Notes: generated by a model not told the origin, from the sequence alone. DNA of 10,876 bases from Rhizobiales bacterium UBA697 (GCA_002298965.1 DBMN01000251.1:1-10876), one strand, 5' to 3'; numbered from the stretch's first letter, positions 1 to 8,106 are shown. A program made the numbers and translations.

Positions 1-1
1 G

Positions 2-511
2 ATCGTCGTCGCCGCGGCGCTGATGGGCACGCTGTGGATCACCGATCTCGCCTGGCTGCAGATCGGCCCCTTCGAGATCGACTTCACCGAGCGCACCAAG
101 ATCTGGAAACACGCCCTCGACTATCTCGACGGCGGCAGCGCCCTGATCGGCTCGGGTCTCAACGGCTTCTGGGGCCGCAAGGACGTGGTCGACGCCTTCA
201 TCGGCAGGAACGTCTGGTTCCTCGACAACTTCCACGACGGTTTTCTGGCGATCTTCGTCGAATGCGGCGCGATCGGCCTCGTGCTCCTCACCGCGGTGAC
301 GATGGCCTTCCCCTCGAAGCTGCCCGATGCCGAGGCGTCGCGGGCCGAACGCGAGCGCAAGATCTTCATTCTCGGCTTCCTGACGCTCTACTACGTCATC
401 AATCTGACCGAGACCTACTTCCTGCGCTCGACCAACGTGGTGTCGGCGGTCTTCCTCTACTTCCTCTTCGTGCTGTTCTCGTCGGTCGGCGAGGGCGAAG
501 ACCCCGCCTGA
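2..511 (+). CDS. O-antigen ligase / Wzy-type polymerase family membrane protein (3' part)
   Basis: The reading frame is open from the first bases and stops at a TGA at 509-511, so only the last ~169 residues are present and the true start lies upstream. Visible features are a hydrophobic segment at the cut end, a periplasmic-loop-like stretch with an R-x-K-I-W pattern followed by the LIGSGLNGFW motif, and the sequence DNFHDGFLAIFVECGAIGLVLL. This resembles the conserved His-containing loop and following membrane helix of the Wzy_C / O-antigen ligase family. A further pair of C-terminal hydrophobic helices follows (about ILGFLTLYYVINL and VVSAVFLYFLFVLF). Known members join or polymerise undecaprenyl-linked glycans at the periplasmic face of the inner membrane. 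Ligase and polymerase cannot be separated from this fragment. The stop lies only 6 bases from the stop of the convergent CoA-transferase gene. Confidence 0.75.
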   Translation: MVVAAALMGTLWITDLAWLQIGPFEIDFTERTKIWKHALDYLDGGSALIGSGLNGFWGRKDVVDAFIGRNVWFLDNFHDGFLAIFVECGAIGLVLLTAVTMAFPSKLPDAEASRAERERKIFILGFLTLYYVINLTETYFLRSTNVVSAVFLYFLFVLFSSVGEGEDPA

Positions 512-517
512 CCGCGA

Positions 518-1741
518 TCACGACCGGCCGACGACGCCCTGCTCCGCGAGACGCGCGATCTCCTCCGCCGAGAGCCCGAGCGCACCCAGCACCGCGTCGG
601 TGTCGGCGCCGAGCCGCGGCGAGGGACGATCCTGCACCAGCGGCGTGCCGGAGAGGCGGATCGGGTTGCGGATGCCGGGGACGGTGCCGCCTTCGGCCTC
701 CGGGGCGGGAAGATCGAGCCGCATGCCGCGGGCGACGACCTGGGGATCGGCGAAGACCTGGGCCACGGTGTTGATCGGCCCGGCCGGCACGTGCGCCGCC
801 TCGAGGCGACCCAGAAGATCGTCGCGCCGGAAGAGCTTCGTCTTCGCCTCGATCATCGGCACCAGTTCGGCCCGCGCCGCGACGCGGCCGGCGTTGTGGA
901 CGTAACGCGGATCGAAGGCGAGGTCCTCGAGATCGAGGATGGCGCAGGTGTCGCGCCACTGGCGGTCGTTGCCGGTGGCGATGACGACGTGGCCGTCGGC
1001 GACCGCGAAGACCTGATAGGGCACGATGTTGGGGTGGGCATTGCCCATGCGGGTCGGCGACTTGCCCGAGACCAGATAGTTCATGCCCTGGTTGGCGAGC
1101 ATGGCGACCATCGTGTCGAGCAGGCTCATGTCGACGAGCTGACCGCGGCCGGTCTTCTCGCGCGCCGCCAACGCCGCCTGGATGCCGATCACCGCATGGA
1201 GCCCGGTGAAGAGATCGGCGACCGCGACGCCGACCTTGGTCGGCTCGCCGTCGGGCTGGCCGGTCAGCTCCATGTAGCCGCCGAGGCCCTGGATCATGAA
1301 GTCGTAGCCGGCGCGCGCCGCATAGGGGCCGTCCTGGCCGAAGCCGGTGACGGCGCACCACACGAGGCGCGGGTTCGCCGCCATCAGGGTCTCGTGGTCG
1401 AGGCCGTATTTCTTCAGGCCACCGACCTTGAAGTTCTCGATGACGACGTCCGCCTCCGCCACGAGGCGGCGGATCAGATCCGCCCCCTCGGGCTTCTCGA
1501 AGTCGACGGCGATCGAGCGCTTGCCGCGGTTGCAGGCATGGAAATAGGCGGCGCCGAGATCACCGCCGTCGGCGGCCCTGACGAAGGGAGGCCCCCAGTG
1601 GCGGGTGTCGTCGCCGGCGACCGGACGCTCCACCTTGATCACGTCGGCACCGAGATCGGCCAGCGTCTGGCCGATCCAAGGGCCGGCCAGAATGCGGGCG
1701 AGCTCGACCACCTTGAGGCCGGAGAGGGGGGCGTCGGTCAT
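518..1741 (-). CDS. Family III (CaiB/BaiF) CoA-transferase, probable glutarate CoA-transferase
   Basis: A 407-residue protein of normal family length. The N-terminus carries the family signature (LSGLKVVELARILAGPWIGQ, GADVIKVERP). R-S-I-A-V-D-F near residues 76-81 and the VIENFKVGGLKKYGLD segment also match. The catalytic aspartate should be D209 in VDMSLLDTM, and GPINTVAQVFADPQV sits near residues 321-335. Family members pass CoA between carboxylic acids through an aspartyl-CoA thioester. Directly upstream is gcdH: only 10 bases separate the genes, and the Shine-Dalgarno GAGGAAG overlaps the gcdH stop, so the two are probably translationally coupled. This pairing matches gcdH-gcdG of Pseudomonas and the human SUGCT function, so succinyl-CoA:glutarate CoA-transfer is the likely reaction. 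The substrate is inferred from context; family III enzymes vary widely in acyl acceptor. It is the last gene of the amaB-gcdH operon. Confidence 0.9.
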   Translation of the reverse strand: MTDAPLSGLKVVELARILAGPWIGQTLADLGADVIKVERPVAGDDTRHWGPPFVRAADGGDLGAAYFHACNRGKRSIAVDFEKPEGADLIRRLVAEADVVIENFKVGGLKKYGLDHETLMAANPRLVWCAVTGFGQDGPYAARAGYDFMIQGLGGYMELTGQPDGEPTKVGVAVADLFTGLHAVIGIQAALAAREKTGRGQLVDMSLLDTMVAMLANQGMNYLVSGKSPTRMGNAHPNIVPYQVFAVADGHVVIATGNDRQWRDTCAILDLEDLAFDPRYVHNAGRVAARAELVPMIEAKTKLFRRDDLLGRLEAAHVPAGPINTVAQVFADPQVVARGMRLDLPAPEAEGGTVPGIRNPIRLSGTPLVQDRPSPRLGADTDAVLGALGLSAEEIARLAEQGVVGRS

Positions 1742-1751
1742 CGCATCTTCC

Positions 1752-2945
<1,194 letters not shown>

Positions 2946-2977
2946 TGTCGTTTCCTCGTTTCTTGGCCGGATGGGGG

Positions 2978-2997
2978 GAGACGCGATCCCGCGTCTC
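2978..2997 (-). other. Intercistronic hairpin at the amaB stop
   Basis: A perfect 8-bp stem, GAGACGCG (2978-2985) and CGCGTCTC (2990-2997), with a 4-base loop. It overlaps the amaB TGA (2998-2996) and precedes the gcdH Shine-Dalgarno. In the minus-strand transcript no T-run follows, so an intrinsic terminator is unlikely. A role in mRNA processing or in setting amaB versus gcdH levels is inference. Confidence 0.5.
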
Positions 2998-4537
2998 AGG
3001 TTTCGACGTCGAACTTGACGCCCTGCGCCAGGGGCAGGGTCAGTCCGTAGTTGATGGTGTTGGTGGCGCGGCGCATGTAGGCCTTCCAGGCGTCGGAACC
3101 GGCCTCGCGACCGCCGCCCGTCTCCTTCTCGCCGCCGAAGGCGCCACCGATCTCGGCGCCCGAGGGGCCGATGTTGACGTTGGCGATGCCGCAGTCCGAA
3201 CCGAGCGCCGAGGTGAAGAGCTCGGCCTCGCGCAGGTCGTTGGTGAAGATCGACGACGACAAGCCCTGCGGCACGGCGTTGTTGAGCTTCAGCGCGGTCT
3301 CGAACTTGGTGTAGCGCATGACGTAGAGGATCGGCGCGAAGGTCTCCTCGACCACCGGGCCGCCCTGCGACGGCATCTCCACCAGCGCCGGGGTGACGTA
3401 GACGCCGCCCTCGCGGCCGGGAACCGTGACGCGGGTACCGCCGGTGACGGTGCCGCCGAGTTCGCGGGCGGCGTCGAGCGCCTTCTTCATCCGCTCCCAG
3501 GCCGGCGCGTCGATCAGCGGGCCAACCAGCGTGGCGCTGCTCGACGGATCGCCGACGGCGACCGAGCCGTAGGCGCGGCGCAGGCGGGTGACCAGCGTGT
3601 CGTAGATCGAATCGTGGACGAAGAGGCGGCGCAGCGAGGTGCAGCGCTGGCCGGCGGTGCCGATCGCCGAGAAGGCGATGGCGCGCAGCGACAGGTCGAG
3701 GTCGGCCGAGGGCGCGACGATGGCGGCGTTGTTGCCGCCGAGCTCGAGGATGGCGCGGCCGAAGCGCTTGGCGATGCGCGGGCCGACGGCGCGGCCCATG
3801 GCGGTCGAGCCGGTCGCCGAGATCACCGGCACGCGCGGATCGTCGACCAGGATCTCGCCGATCGGGCGGCCGCCGAGCAGCATCTCGAGCAGGCCGTCGG
3901 GAGCCTCGTTGCCGGCCTCGCGGTAACGCTTGACGGCACGCTCGAACAGGGCGGCGACGGCGAGCGCGGTCAGCGGCGTCTTCTCCGACGGCTTCCAGAC
4001 GACCGAATCGCCGCAGACGAAGGCGAGCGCGGCGTTCCACGACCACACCGCGACGGGGAAGTTGAAGGCCGAGATGACGCCGACGACGCCGACCGGGTGC
4101 CAAGTCTCCATCATCCGGTGCGACGGACGCTCGGTGGCGATGGTGAGGCCGTAGAGCTGGCGCGACAGACCGACCGCGAAGTCGCAGATGTCGATCATCT
4201 CCTGCACTTCGCCGAGGCCTTCCGACACGATCTTGCCGGCCTCGATGGTGACGAGACGGCCGAGCTCGACCTTGTGGGCGCGCAGTTCCTCGCCGAGCAG
4301 GCGGACGAGTTCGCCGCGCTTGGGGGCGGGCACCGAGCGCCAGACGCGGAAGGCGGCGTCGGCGCGGCCGATGGCGGCCTCGGCTTCTTCCGCCTCGTGC
4401 TCGATGACGCGGCCGATCTCGGAACCGTCGATCGGCGAGGTCACCGGCAGCGTGCCGCCGCCGAACAGGGCGCGATCGACGCCGAGGGTGACGAGCAGGT
4501 CGTGGGTCTCCGCGGCGAGCGGGGTCGAAAGGGTCAT
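2996..4537 (-). CDS. amaB: ALDH7-family L-aminoadipate semialdehyde / piperideine-6-carboxylate dehydrogenase
   Basis: A 513-residue aldehyde dehydrogenase of full family length. NAD-binding and catalytic landmarks are SAFNFPVAVWSWN with N159, WKPSEKTP with K182, ATGSTAMGR near 241-249, ELGGNNAAIV with the general base E266, GTAGQRCTSLRRLF with the nucleophile C299, and EETFAPIL near 397-404. The stretch at 446-490 (SDCGIANVNIGPSGAEIGG, then FGGEKETGGGREAGSDAW) is diagnostic of ALDH7 (antiquitin) rather than other ALDHs. Characterised members oxidise alpha-aminoadipic semialdehyde, in equilibrium with its cyclic form, to 2-aminoadipate with NAD+, in lysine breakdown. The start ATG has GGAG 8 bases upstream. 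It is the first gene of the minus-strand operon, followed by gcdH, which fits lysine degradation to glutaryl-CoA. Bacterial homologues can accept other aldehydes, so strict substrate specificity is inferred. Confidence 0.93.
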   Translation of the reverse strand: MTLSTPLAAETHDLLVTLGVDRALFGGGTLPVTSPIDGSEIGRVIEHEAEEAEAAIGRADAAFRVWRSVPAPKRGELVRLLGEELRAHKVELGRLVTIEAGKIVSEGLGEVQEMIDICDFAVGLSRQLYGLTIATERPSHRMMETWHPVGVVGVISAFNFPVAVWSWNAALAFVCGDSVVWKPSEKTPLTALAVAALFERAVKRYREAGNEAPDGLLEMLLGGRPIGEILVDDPRVPVISATGSTAMGRAVGPRIAKRFGRAILELGGNNAAIVAPSADLDLSLRAIAFSAIGTAGQRCTSLRRLFVHDSIYDTLVTRLRRAYGSVAVGDPSSSATLVGPLIDAPAWERMKKALDAARELGGTVTGGTRVTVPGREGGVYVTPALVEMPSQGGPVVEETFAPILYVMRYTKFETALKLNNAVPQGLSSSIFTNDLREAELFTSALGSDCGIANVNIGPSGAEIGGAFGGEKETGGGREAGSDAWKAYMRRATNTINYGLTLPLAQGVKFDVET

Positions 4538-4674
4538 GGGGCGAGCTCCGGATACTCGGCAGACAAAGGGGCGGGCCGGGCGACGCGTCCGTCGGCCGGT
4601 GTCGGGTCATGACAATCATGCTCGACAGGCCGCGAGAAAAGCGAGAAATTCTCACCAGGTCATGACAGTGAGGA
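4538..4674. promoter_or_regulatory. Divergent amaB / LysR control region with paired GGTCATGACA elements
   Basis: This 137-base gap separates the divergent starts of amaB and the LysR gene. GGTCATGACA occurs exactly twice, at 4605-4614 and 4658-4667; each copy contains the perfect palindrome GTCATGAC. The copies start 53 bp apart, close to five DNA turns, so they face the same side of the helix. Between them lies an 11-bp inverted repeat GAGAA-A-TTCTC (4643-4653). Overlapping the first copy is ATGA-CAA-TCAT (4609-4619), flanked by TGTCG (4600-4604) and CGACA (4623-4627). LysR proteins commonly bind such dyads between divergent genes. A weak promoter-like pair for the regulator, TCGACA (4622-4627) and GAAATT (4645-4650) with 17-bp spacing, would put the second element near its transcription start, which would fit autorepression. 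The repeats are directly seen; the binding protein and promoter are inferred. Confidence 0.6.
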
Positions 4675-4686
4675 ATGATCCCCGTG
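4670..4686 (+). promoter_or_regulatory. Shine-Dalgarno that favours a GTG start for the LysR gene
   Basis: GAGGA (4670-4674) touches the ATG at 4675 with no spacing, which is too close for efficient initiation. It lies 9 bases before an in-frame GTG at 4684. A stop at 4669-4671 rules out starts further upstream. The true protein may therefore begin at 4684 (308 residues) rather than 4675 (311). Confidence 0.5.
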
Positions 4687-5610
4687 TTTCGCCGCGGCTT
4701 CCTGCCCCCGATCGGTTCGCTGGTCGCCTTCGAATGCGCCGCTCGGCACGAGAGTTTCTCGCGCGCCGCCGAGGAACTGCACCTGACGCAGGGGGCGATC
4801 AGCCGGCAGATCCGCGCCTTGGAAGATCTCGTCGGCATCGCGCTGTTCGACCGGGTGCGGCAGCGGGTGGTGCTGTCGGAGGCGGGGCGGGCCTATCTCG
4901 CCGACGTGCGCCGCACGCTCGGCGATCTCGGCGAGGCGACGCATCGGGTGATGGGCTTCTCGGGCACGCGCGGCGTGCTCGATCTCGCGGTACTGCCGAC
5001 CTTCGGCGCGCGCTGGCTGGTCAGGCGGCTGCCGCGGTTCCTGGCGGCGCACCCGGACGTCACCATCAACATGGCGGCACGGATCGCGCCCTTCGACTTC
5101 GCCAGCGACCCGTTCGACGCGGCGATCCACGTCGGCCAGCCGGTGTGGGCGGGCGGGGTGCTGTCGCATCTGATGGACGAGGAGGTGGTGCCGGTCGCCG
5201 CCCCCGGCTTCGCCGCACGCCACGGCATCGCCGCGCCGCGCGACCTCGAGGCGGCGCCGCTGATCCACCAGTCGACGCGGCCGACCGCCTGGGCCGACTG
5301 GTTCGCGGCGATCGATCTGACGACCGACGCGGTGTGGCGCGGGCCGCGCTTCGACCAGTTCTCGATGGTGTCGGAGGCCGCCGCCGCCGGCATGGGCGCG
5401 GCGCTGGTGCCGCGCTTCCTGATCGAGGAGGAACTCGACGGCGGGCGGCTGGAGATCCTCTTCCCGCTGCCGCTGGCGACGCGCTCGGCCTATTATCTGG
5501 TACGGCCGGAAGCCGAAGGCCGCTCGGCTCTGGTCGCCGCCTTCGAGGCCTGGCTCGTCGCCGAGGCACGAGGCGAGGGGGCACGAGGCGAGGGCGTGCG
5601 CGATGGGTGA
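4675..5610 (+). CDS. LysR-family transcriptional regulator, probable regulator of the lysine/glutarate operon
   Basis: A 311-residue protein (308 if the GTG at 4684 is used). The N-terminal winged helix-turn-helix is clear: LPPIGSLVAFECAARHESFSRAAEELHLTQGAISRQIRALED, then LFDRVRQRVVLSEAGRAYL, at about 10-80. The rest is the periplasmic-binding-protein-like effector domain of the GcvA-like subgroup (LAVLPTFGARWLVRRLPRFLAAHPDV, then PFDFASDPFDAAIHVG). It is divergent from amaB across a gap with paired palindromes, the classic LysR layout. By position it is analogous to GcdR, which in Pseudomonas controls gcdHG in response to glutarate. Target and effector (glutarate or a lysine catabolite) are inferred. 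The C-terminus ends in an in-frame duplicated ARGEG pentapeptide. Its stop is 13 bases from that of the convergent nucleotidyltransferase-like gene. Confidence 0.9.
   Translation: MIPVFRRGFLPPIGSLVAFECAARHESFSRAAEELHLTQGAISRQIRALEDLVGIALFDRVRQRVVLSEAGRAYLADVRRTLGDLGEATHRVMGFSGTRGVLDLAVLPTFGARWLVRRLPRFLAAHPDVTINMAARIAPFDFASDPFDAAIHVGQPVWAGGVLSHLMDEEVVPVAAPGFAARHGIAAPRDLEAAPLIHQSTRPTAWADWFAAIDLTTDAVWRGPRFDQFSMVSEAAAAGMGAALVPRFLIEEELDGGRLEILFPLPLATRSAYYLVRPEAEGRSALVAAFEAWLVAEARGEGARGEGVRDG
5565..5594 (+). repeat. 15-bp tandem duplication at the 3' end of the LysR gene
   Basis: GGCACGAGGCGAGGG occurs twice back to back (5565-5579 and 5580-5594). The unit is 15 bp, so it adds five residues (ARGEG) without shifting the frame. 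It lies beyond the effector domain, just before the stop, and is probably a recent slippage product. Confidence 0.8.
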
Positions 5611-5623
5611 GCCCGATCGCGGA

Positions 5624-6250
5624 TCACCAGGGCTCGACCGTCAGCTCCGGCCACAGAGCCGCCATTCGCGCCGCCTTGGCGGCATGGGTCGCGGCATTGT
5701 CGAGCACGCGGTTCGGCCGGATGCGCAGCGCGAAGACGTCGTCGAGGCCGAAGGGCGCGTAGACGTCGATGCGGCCGTCGGCCTCCATCCGCAGCCCGAC
5801 GGCATGGCAGATCGAAGCATAGCGGCCGAGCGCCTCGGCGCTCGACGACAGGGGTGCGTAGGGCGCGCCGAAGCGCCGTTCGAACCAGAGATGGACGCGG
5901 GCCTGATTGCGCGCCTCGACCGGGACCGGCCAATCGGCGAAGATCGTTCCGACGCGGGCGATGGTCCGGTCTTCCGCCTCGAAGGAGAGATCGTCGGCAT
6001 CGAACCAGACGAGATCGATGTCCTTCAGCCCGTGGCCGGAGGGGCGGCCGGTCAGCCGGTTCCAGACCGTCTGATAGACGGCGCCGGAGACGACGAGCCA
6101 ATCGGGCAGGGCGAGATCGCGCGCCCGAACCAGCGTCGCGGCGATCAACGGATCGCTCGCGACGATCTCGACCAGGTCCGCGCGGCGGGGGGCATCGTCG
6201 GCGAGCGGAGCGATCACGGCAATCTCCCGATGGAAGGGACCATGAAACAA
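5624..6250 (-). CDS. NTP_transf_6 (DUF925) nucleotidyltransferase-like protein
   Basis: Up to 208 residues. The pattern is that of the NTP_transf_6 family: WLVVSGAVYQTVWNRLTG near 51-68, GHGLKDIDLVWFDADDLS near 72-89 with acidic D77 and D79 in the place of the metal-binding pair, VEARNQARVHLWFERRFG near 111-128, and IDVYAPFGLDDVFALRIRPN near 161-180. The family is classed in the nucleotidyltransferase superfamily from sequence, but its substrate is not established, and I do not assign one. The longest frame starts at a TTG (6250). A GTG at 6217, with GGGAG 7 bases upstream, is a better start and would give 197 residues. It is divergent from mtgA and converges with the LysR gene, with no evident functional link to either. 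Confidence 0.85.
   Translation of the reverse strand: MFHGPFHREIAVIAPLADDAPRRADLVEIVASDPLIAATLVRARDLALPDWLVVSGAVYQTVWNRLTGRPSGHGLKDIDLVWFDADDLSFEAEDRTIARVGTIFADWPVPVEARNQARVHLWFERRFGAPYAPLSSSAEALGRYASICHAVGLRMEADGRIDVYAPFGLDDVFALRIRPNRVLDNAATHAAKAARMAALWPELTVEPW
6215..6229 (-). promoter_or_regulatory. Shine-Dalgarno favouring a GTG start for the nucleotidyltransferase-like gene
   Basis: Read on the minus strand, GGGAG precedes the GTG at 6217-6215 by 7 bases. The upstream TTG at 6250 has no comparable site. The residues between the two starts show no recognisable family motif, so the shorter protein is preferred. Confidence 0.5.
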
Positions 6251-6303
6251 CGCGATTGCGATGTCGAAACGATGAAGCGCCGGTCGCGGCCGGGGACGGT
6301 GCG

Positions 6304-6975
6304 ATGAGGCTCGTGCGCATCGCGGCGATCGTTCTCGCCCTCGCGGCGCTGTGGCCGGCGGCGGGGCTCCTCGCCCATTCGATCGGCCATCCGCCGACGC
6401 CGCTGATGCTGTGGCGCGGCCTCTCGGGCGAGACGGTGACGCGGCACTGGGTGCCGCTCTCGCGCATCGACCGCGACGTCGTCGTCACCGCCATCGCCTC
6501 GGAGGACAACGGCTTCTGCGGTCACGGCGGTGTCGACTGGGAGGAGCTGCTCGACGTCGTCGACGAGGAGGGCGGTCCGAGCCGCGGCGGCTCGACCATC
6601 ACCATGCAGCTGACCAAGAATCTCTTCCTGTGGAACGGCCGCAGCGTGGTGCGCAAGGCGATCGAGATCCCGCTGTCGATGCTGGTCGATCTCGTCTGGT
6701 CGAAGGAGAAGATCCTCGAGACCTGGCTCAACATCGCCGAATGGGGGCCGCACGGCGAGTTCGGCATCGAGGCCGGCGCCCGGCGCGCCTTCGGCAAGGG
6801 GGCGGAGCGGCTCGGCCCACACGAGGCGGCGCTGCTCGTCGCCATGCTGCCCAACCCGCATACGCGCGACGCCCACGCGCCGAACGCACGGGTCGCCCGG
6901 GTGGCGGGGATCATCGCGCGACGGGCGGCCAAGTCGCCGGAACTCGCCGACTGCATCCGCCCGCCGAAGCTCTGA
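6304..6975 (+). CDS. mtgA: Monofunctional biosynthetic peptidoglycan glycosyltransferase
   Basis: A 223-residue GT51 enzyme without a penicillin-binding domain, the normal size for MtgA. An N-terminal hydrophobic helix (about 4-25) anchors it in the inner membrane with the catalytic domain outside. Conserved GT51 motifs occur in order: AIASEDNGFCGHGGVD, with the catalytic glutamate E67, GGSTITMQLTKNLFL near 95-109, RKAIEIPLSMLVDLVWSKEKILETWLNIAEWG near 117-148, and GARRAFGKGAERLGPHEAALLVAMLPNP. It polymerises lipid II into glycan strands. The ATG at 6304 is used because no nearby in-frame start exists upstream and the helix begins immediately after it; the Shine-Dalgarno is weak (GGGGA around 6292-6296). 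It is divergent from the NTP_transf_6 gene and converges with truB across a repeat. Confidence 0.95.
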   Translation: MRLVRIAAIVLALAALWPAAGLLAHSIGHPPTPLMLWRGLSGETVTRHWVPLSRIDRDVVVTAIASEDNGFCGHGGVDWEELLDVVDEEGGPSRGGSTITMQLTKNLFLWNGRSVVRKAIEIPLSMLVDLVWSKEKILETWLNIAEWGPHGEFGIEAGARRAFGKGAERLGPHEAALLVAMLPNPHTRDAHAPNARVARVAGIIARRAAKSPELADCIRPPKL

Positions 6976-7020
6976 TACCGAGCACCCGCAGGTCCGACTG
7001 TTCGACCCTCGACGGAGGCC

Positions 7021-7135
7021 CTTCATCCTGAGGTGCCCGGCAGAGCCGGGCCTCGAAGGGCGAAGGGCCGAGTGGCACGGCCCGTCGTGGCTTCGTGTTT
7101 CGAGGCCCGGCTGCGCCGGGCACCTCAACATGAAG
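7021..7135. repeat. 115-bp inverted-repeat element between mtgA and truB
   Basis: The left arm (7021-7057) and right arm (7099-7135) are 37 bases each and are reverse complements with four mismatches, separated by 41 bases. Each arm carries its own small palindrome (GCCCGGC...GCCGGGC), so a nested or cruciform fold is possible on either strand. The core GAGGTGCCCGGC...GCCGGGCCTCGAA resembles the dispersed intergenic palindromes common in Hyphomicrobiales genomes. It fills most of the 204-base gap between convergent mtgA and truB and could stop transcription from both sides, although no clear T-run follows. No coding sequence is seen here, and I note nothing else in 6976-7020 or 7136-7179. Confidence 0.85.
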
Positions 7136-7179
7136 CCGAACAGGGACTGAGCGTCGGAACGTCGTGCCGTTCCGTGTGA

Positions 7180-8106
7180 TCACGCCTCGTCGAGCATGAA
7201 CACGCGGCGCGGCATCAGTTCGCCGCGGGCGACCTCGCCGATCGCCACCAGTTCGCCGCCGCAGGTCGCGTAGACCGCGTCCTCGTCGGCGATGGCGTCG
7301 CGGCCGCGCAGGATCACCGACTGGCCGCGGCGCAGACGGGCCGCCGCATCGCGGTTGACCGCCACTTCGGTCACTTCCTGGAGCCCCGCCTCGACCGGCG
7401 ACATCAGCGCGCGGACGGCGTCCGAACCGCCGGCCTCGAAGGCCGCCTCGAGTTCGGAGAGCGGGATCATGTCCTCTTCCTCGAAGGGACCGACGACGAT
7501 GCGGCGCAGGCCGACGACGTGGCCGACGGTGCCGAGCCGCTTGCCCATGTCGCGCGCGAGCGCCCGCACATAGGTGCCCTTGCCGCATTCGCATTCGAAG
7601 ACGGTGGTGTCGGCGTCGGGCATGTCGACGAGGTCGAGGCCGAGGATTTCGATCGGACGGGCCTCGAGCACCACCTCCTCGCCGTCGCGGGCGAGGTCGT
7701 AGGCGCGTTCGCCGTCGATCTTGATGGCCGAGAACTTCGGCGGCACCTGCATGATCTCGCCGATGAACTCCGGCAGGATCGCCTCGATCGCCGCGCGGGT
7801 CGGGCGCACGTCGGAGCGGGCGATGACCTCGCCCTCGCGGTCGTCGGTCGAGGTCTGGATGCCCCAGCGCACGGTGAAGCGGTAGATCTTGGTGCCGTCC
7901 ATGACGAAGGAGACGGTCTTGGTCGCCTCGCCGAGGGCGATCGGCAGCATGCCGGTGGCCAGCGGGTCGAGCGTACCGGCGTGGCCGCACTTGTTGGCGT
8001 GGGCGAGCTTCTTCAGCCGCGCGACCGCCTGCGTCGAGGTCACCTCGAGCGGCTTGTCGAGCACGACCCAGCCGTGAACGTCGTCGAACTTCTTCCTGCG
8101 GGCCAT
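7180..8106 (-). CDS. truB: tRNA pseudouridine(55) synthase
   Basis: A 308-residue protein of normal length. GWVVLDKPLEVTSTQAVARLK (12-32) and CGHAGTLDPLATGMLPIALGEATK (40-63) are TruB signatures; D47 is the catalytic aspartate that attacks the target uridine. Further TruB blocks are YRFTVRWGIQTSTDDREGEV, QVPPKFSAIKIDGERAYDLARDGEEV, GKGTYVRALARDMG and the C-terminal PUA-like segment ending LMPRRVFMLDEA. It converts U55 of the tRNA T-loop to pseudouridine. The ATG at 8106 fits because homology begins right there (MARRKKFDDVHGWVVLDKP); the frame stays open to 8406 but only across the intergenic repeats and rbfA. It is the last gene of the infB-rbfA-truB group. rpsO, its usual next neighbour, is absent here. 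Confidence 0.97.
   Translation of the reverse strand: MARRKKFDDVHGWVVLDKPLEVTSTQAVARLKKLAHANKCGHAGTLDPLATGMLPIALGEATKTVSFVMDGTKIYRFTVRWGIQTSTDDREGEVIARSDVRPTRAAIEAILPEFIGEIMQVPPKFSAIKIDGERAYDLARDGEEVVLEARPIEILGLDLVDMPDADTTVFECECGKGTYVRALARDMGKRLGTVGHVVGLRRIVVGPFEEEDMIPLSELEAAFEAGGSDAVRALMSPVEAGLQEVTEVAVNRDAAARLRRGQSVILRGRDAIADEDAVYATCGGELVAIGEVARGELMPRRVFMLDEA

Noticed and set aside
2946..4838. A minus-strand open frame continuing from gcdH upstream through amaB and into the LysR gene (1028 codons in all).
   Set aside because: Only the gcdH part has family homology; the upstream part is Arg/Pro/Ala-rich low-complexity translation typical of an off-frame reading in GC-rich DNA, and it overlaps clearly real amaB.
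4188..5762. A 524-codon plus-strand open frame overlapping amaB, the control region and the LysR gene.
   Set aside because: It crosses two real genes and a regulatory gap, and its sequence is Arg-rich with no family resemblance.
5854..6303. An upstream in-frame extension of mtgA.
   Set aside because: The extension is Arg-rich and antisense to the NTP_transf_6 gene; the membrane anchor typical of MtgA begins right after the ATG at 6304.
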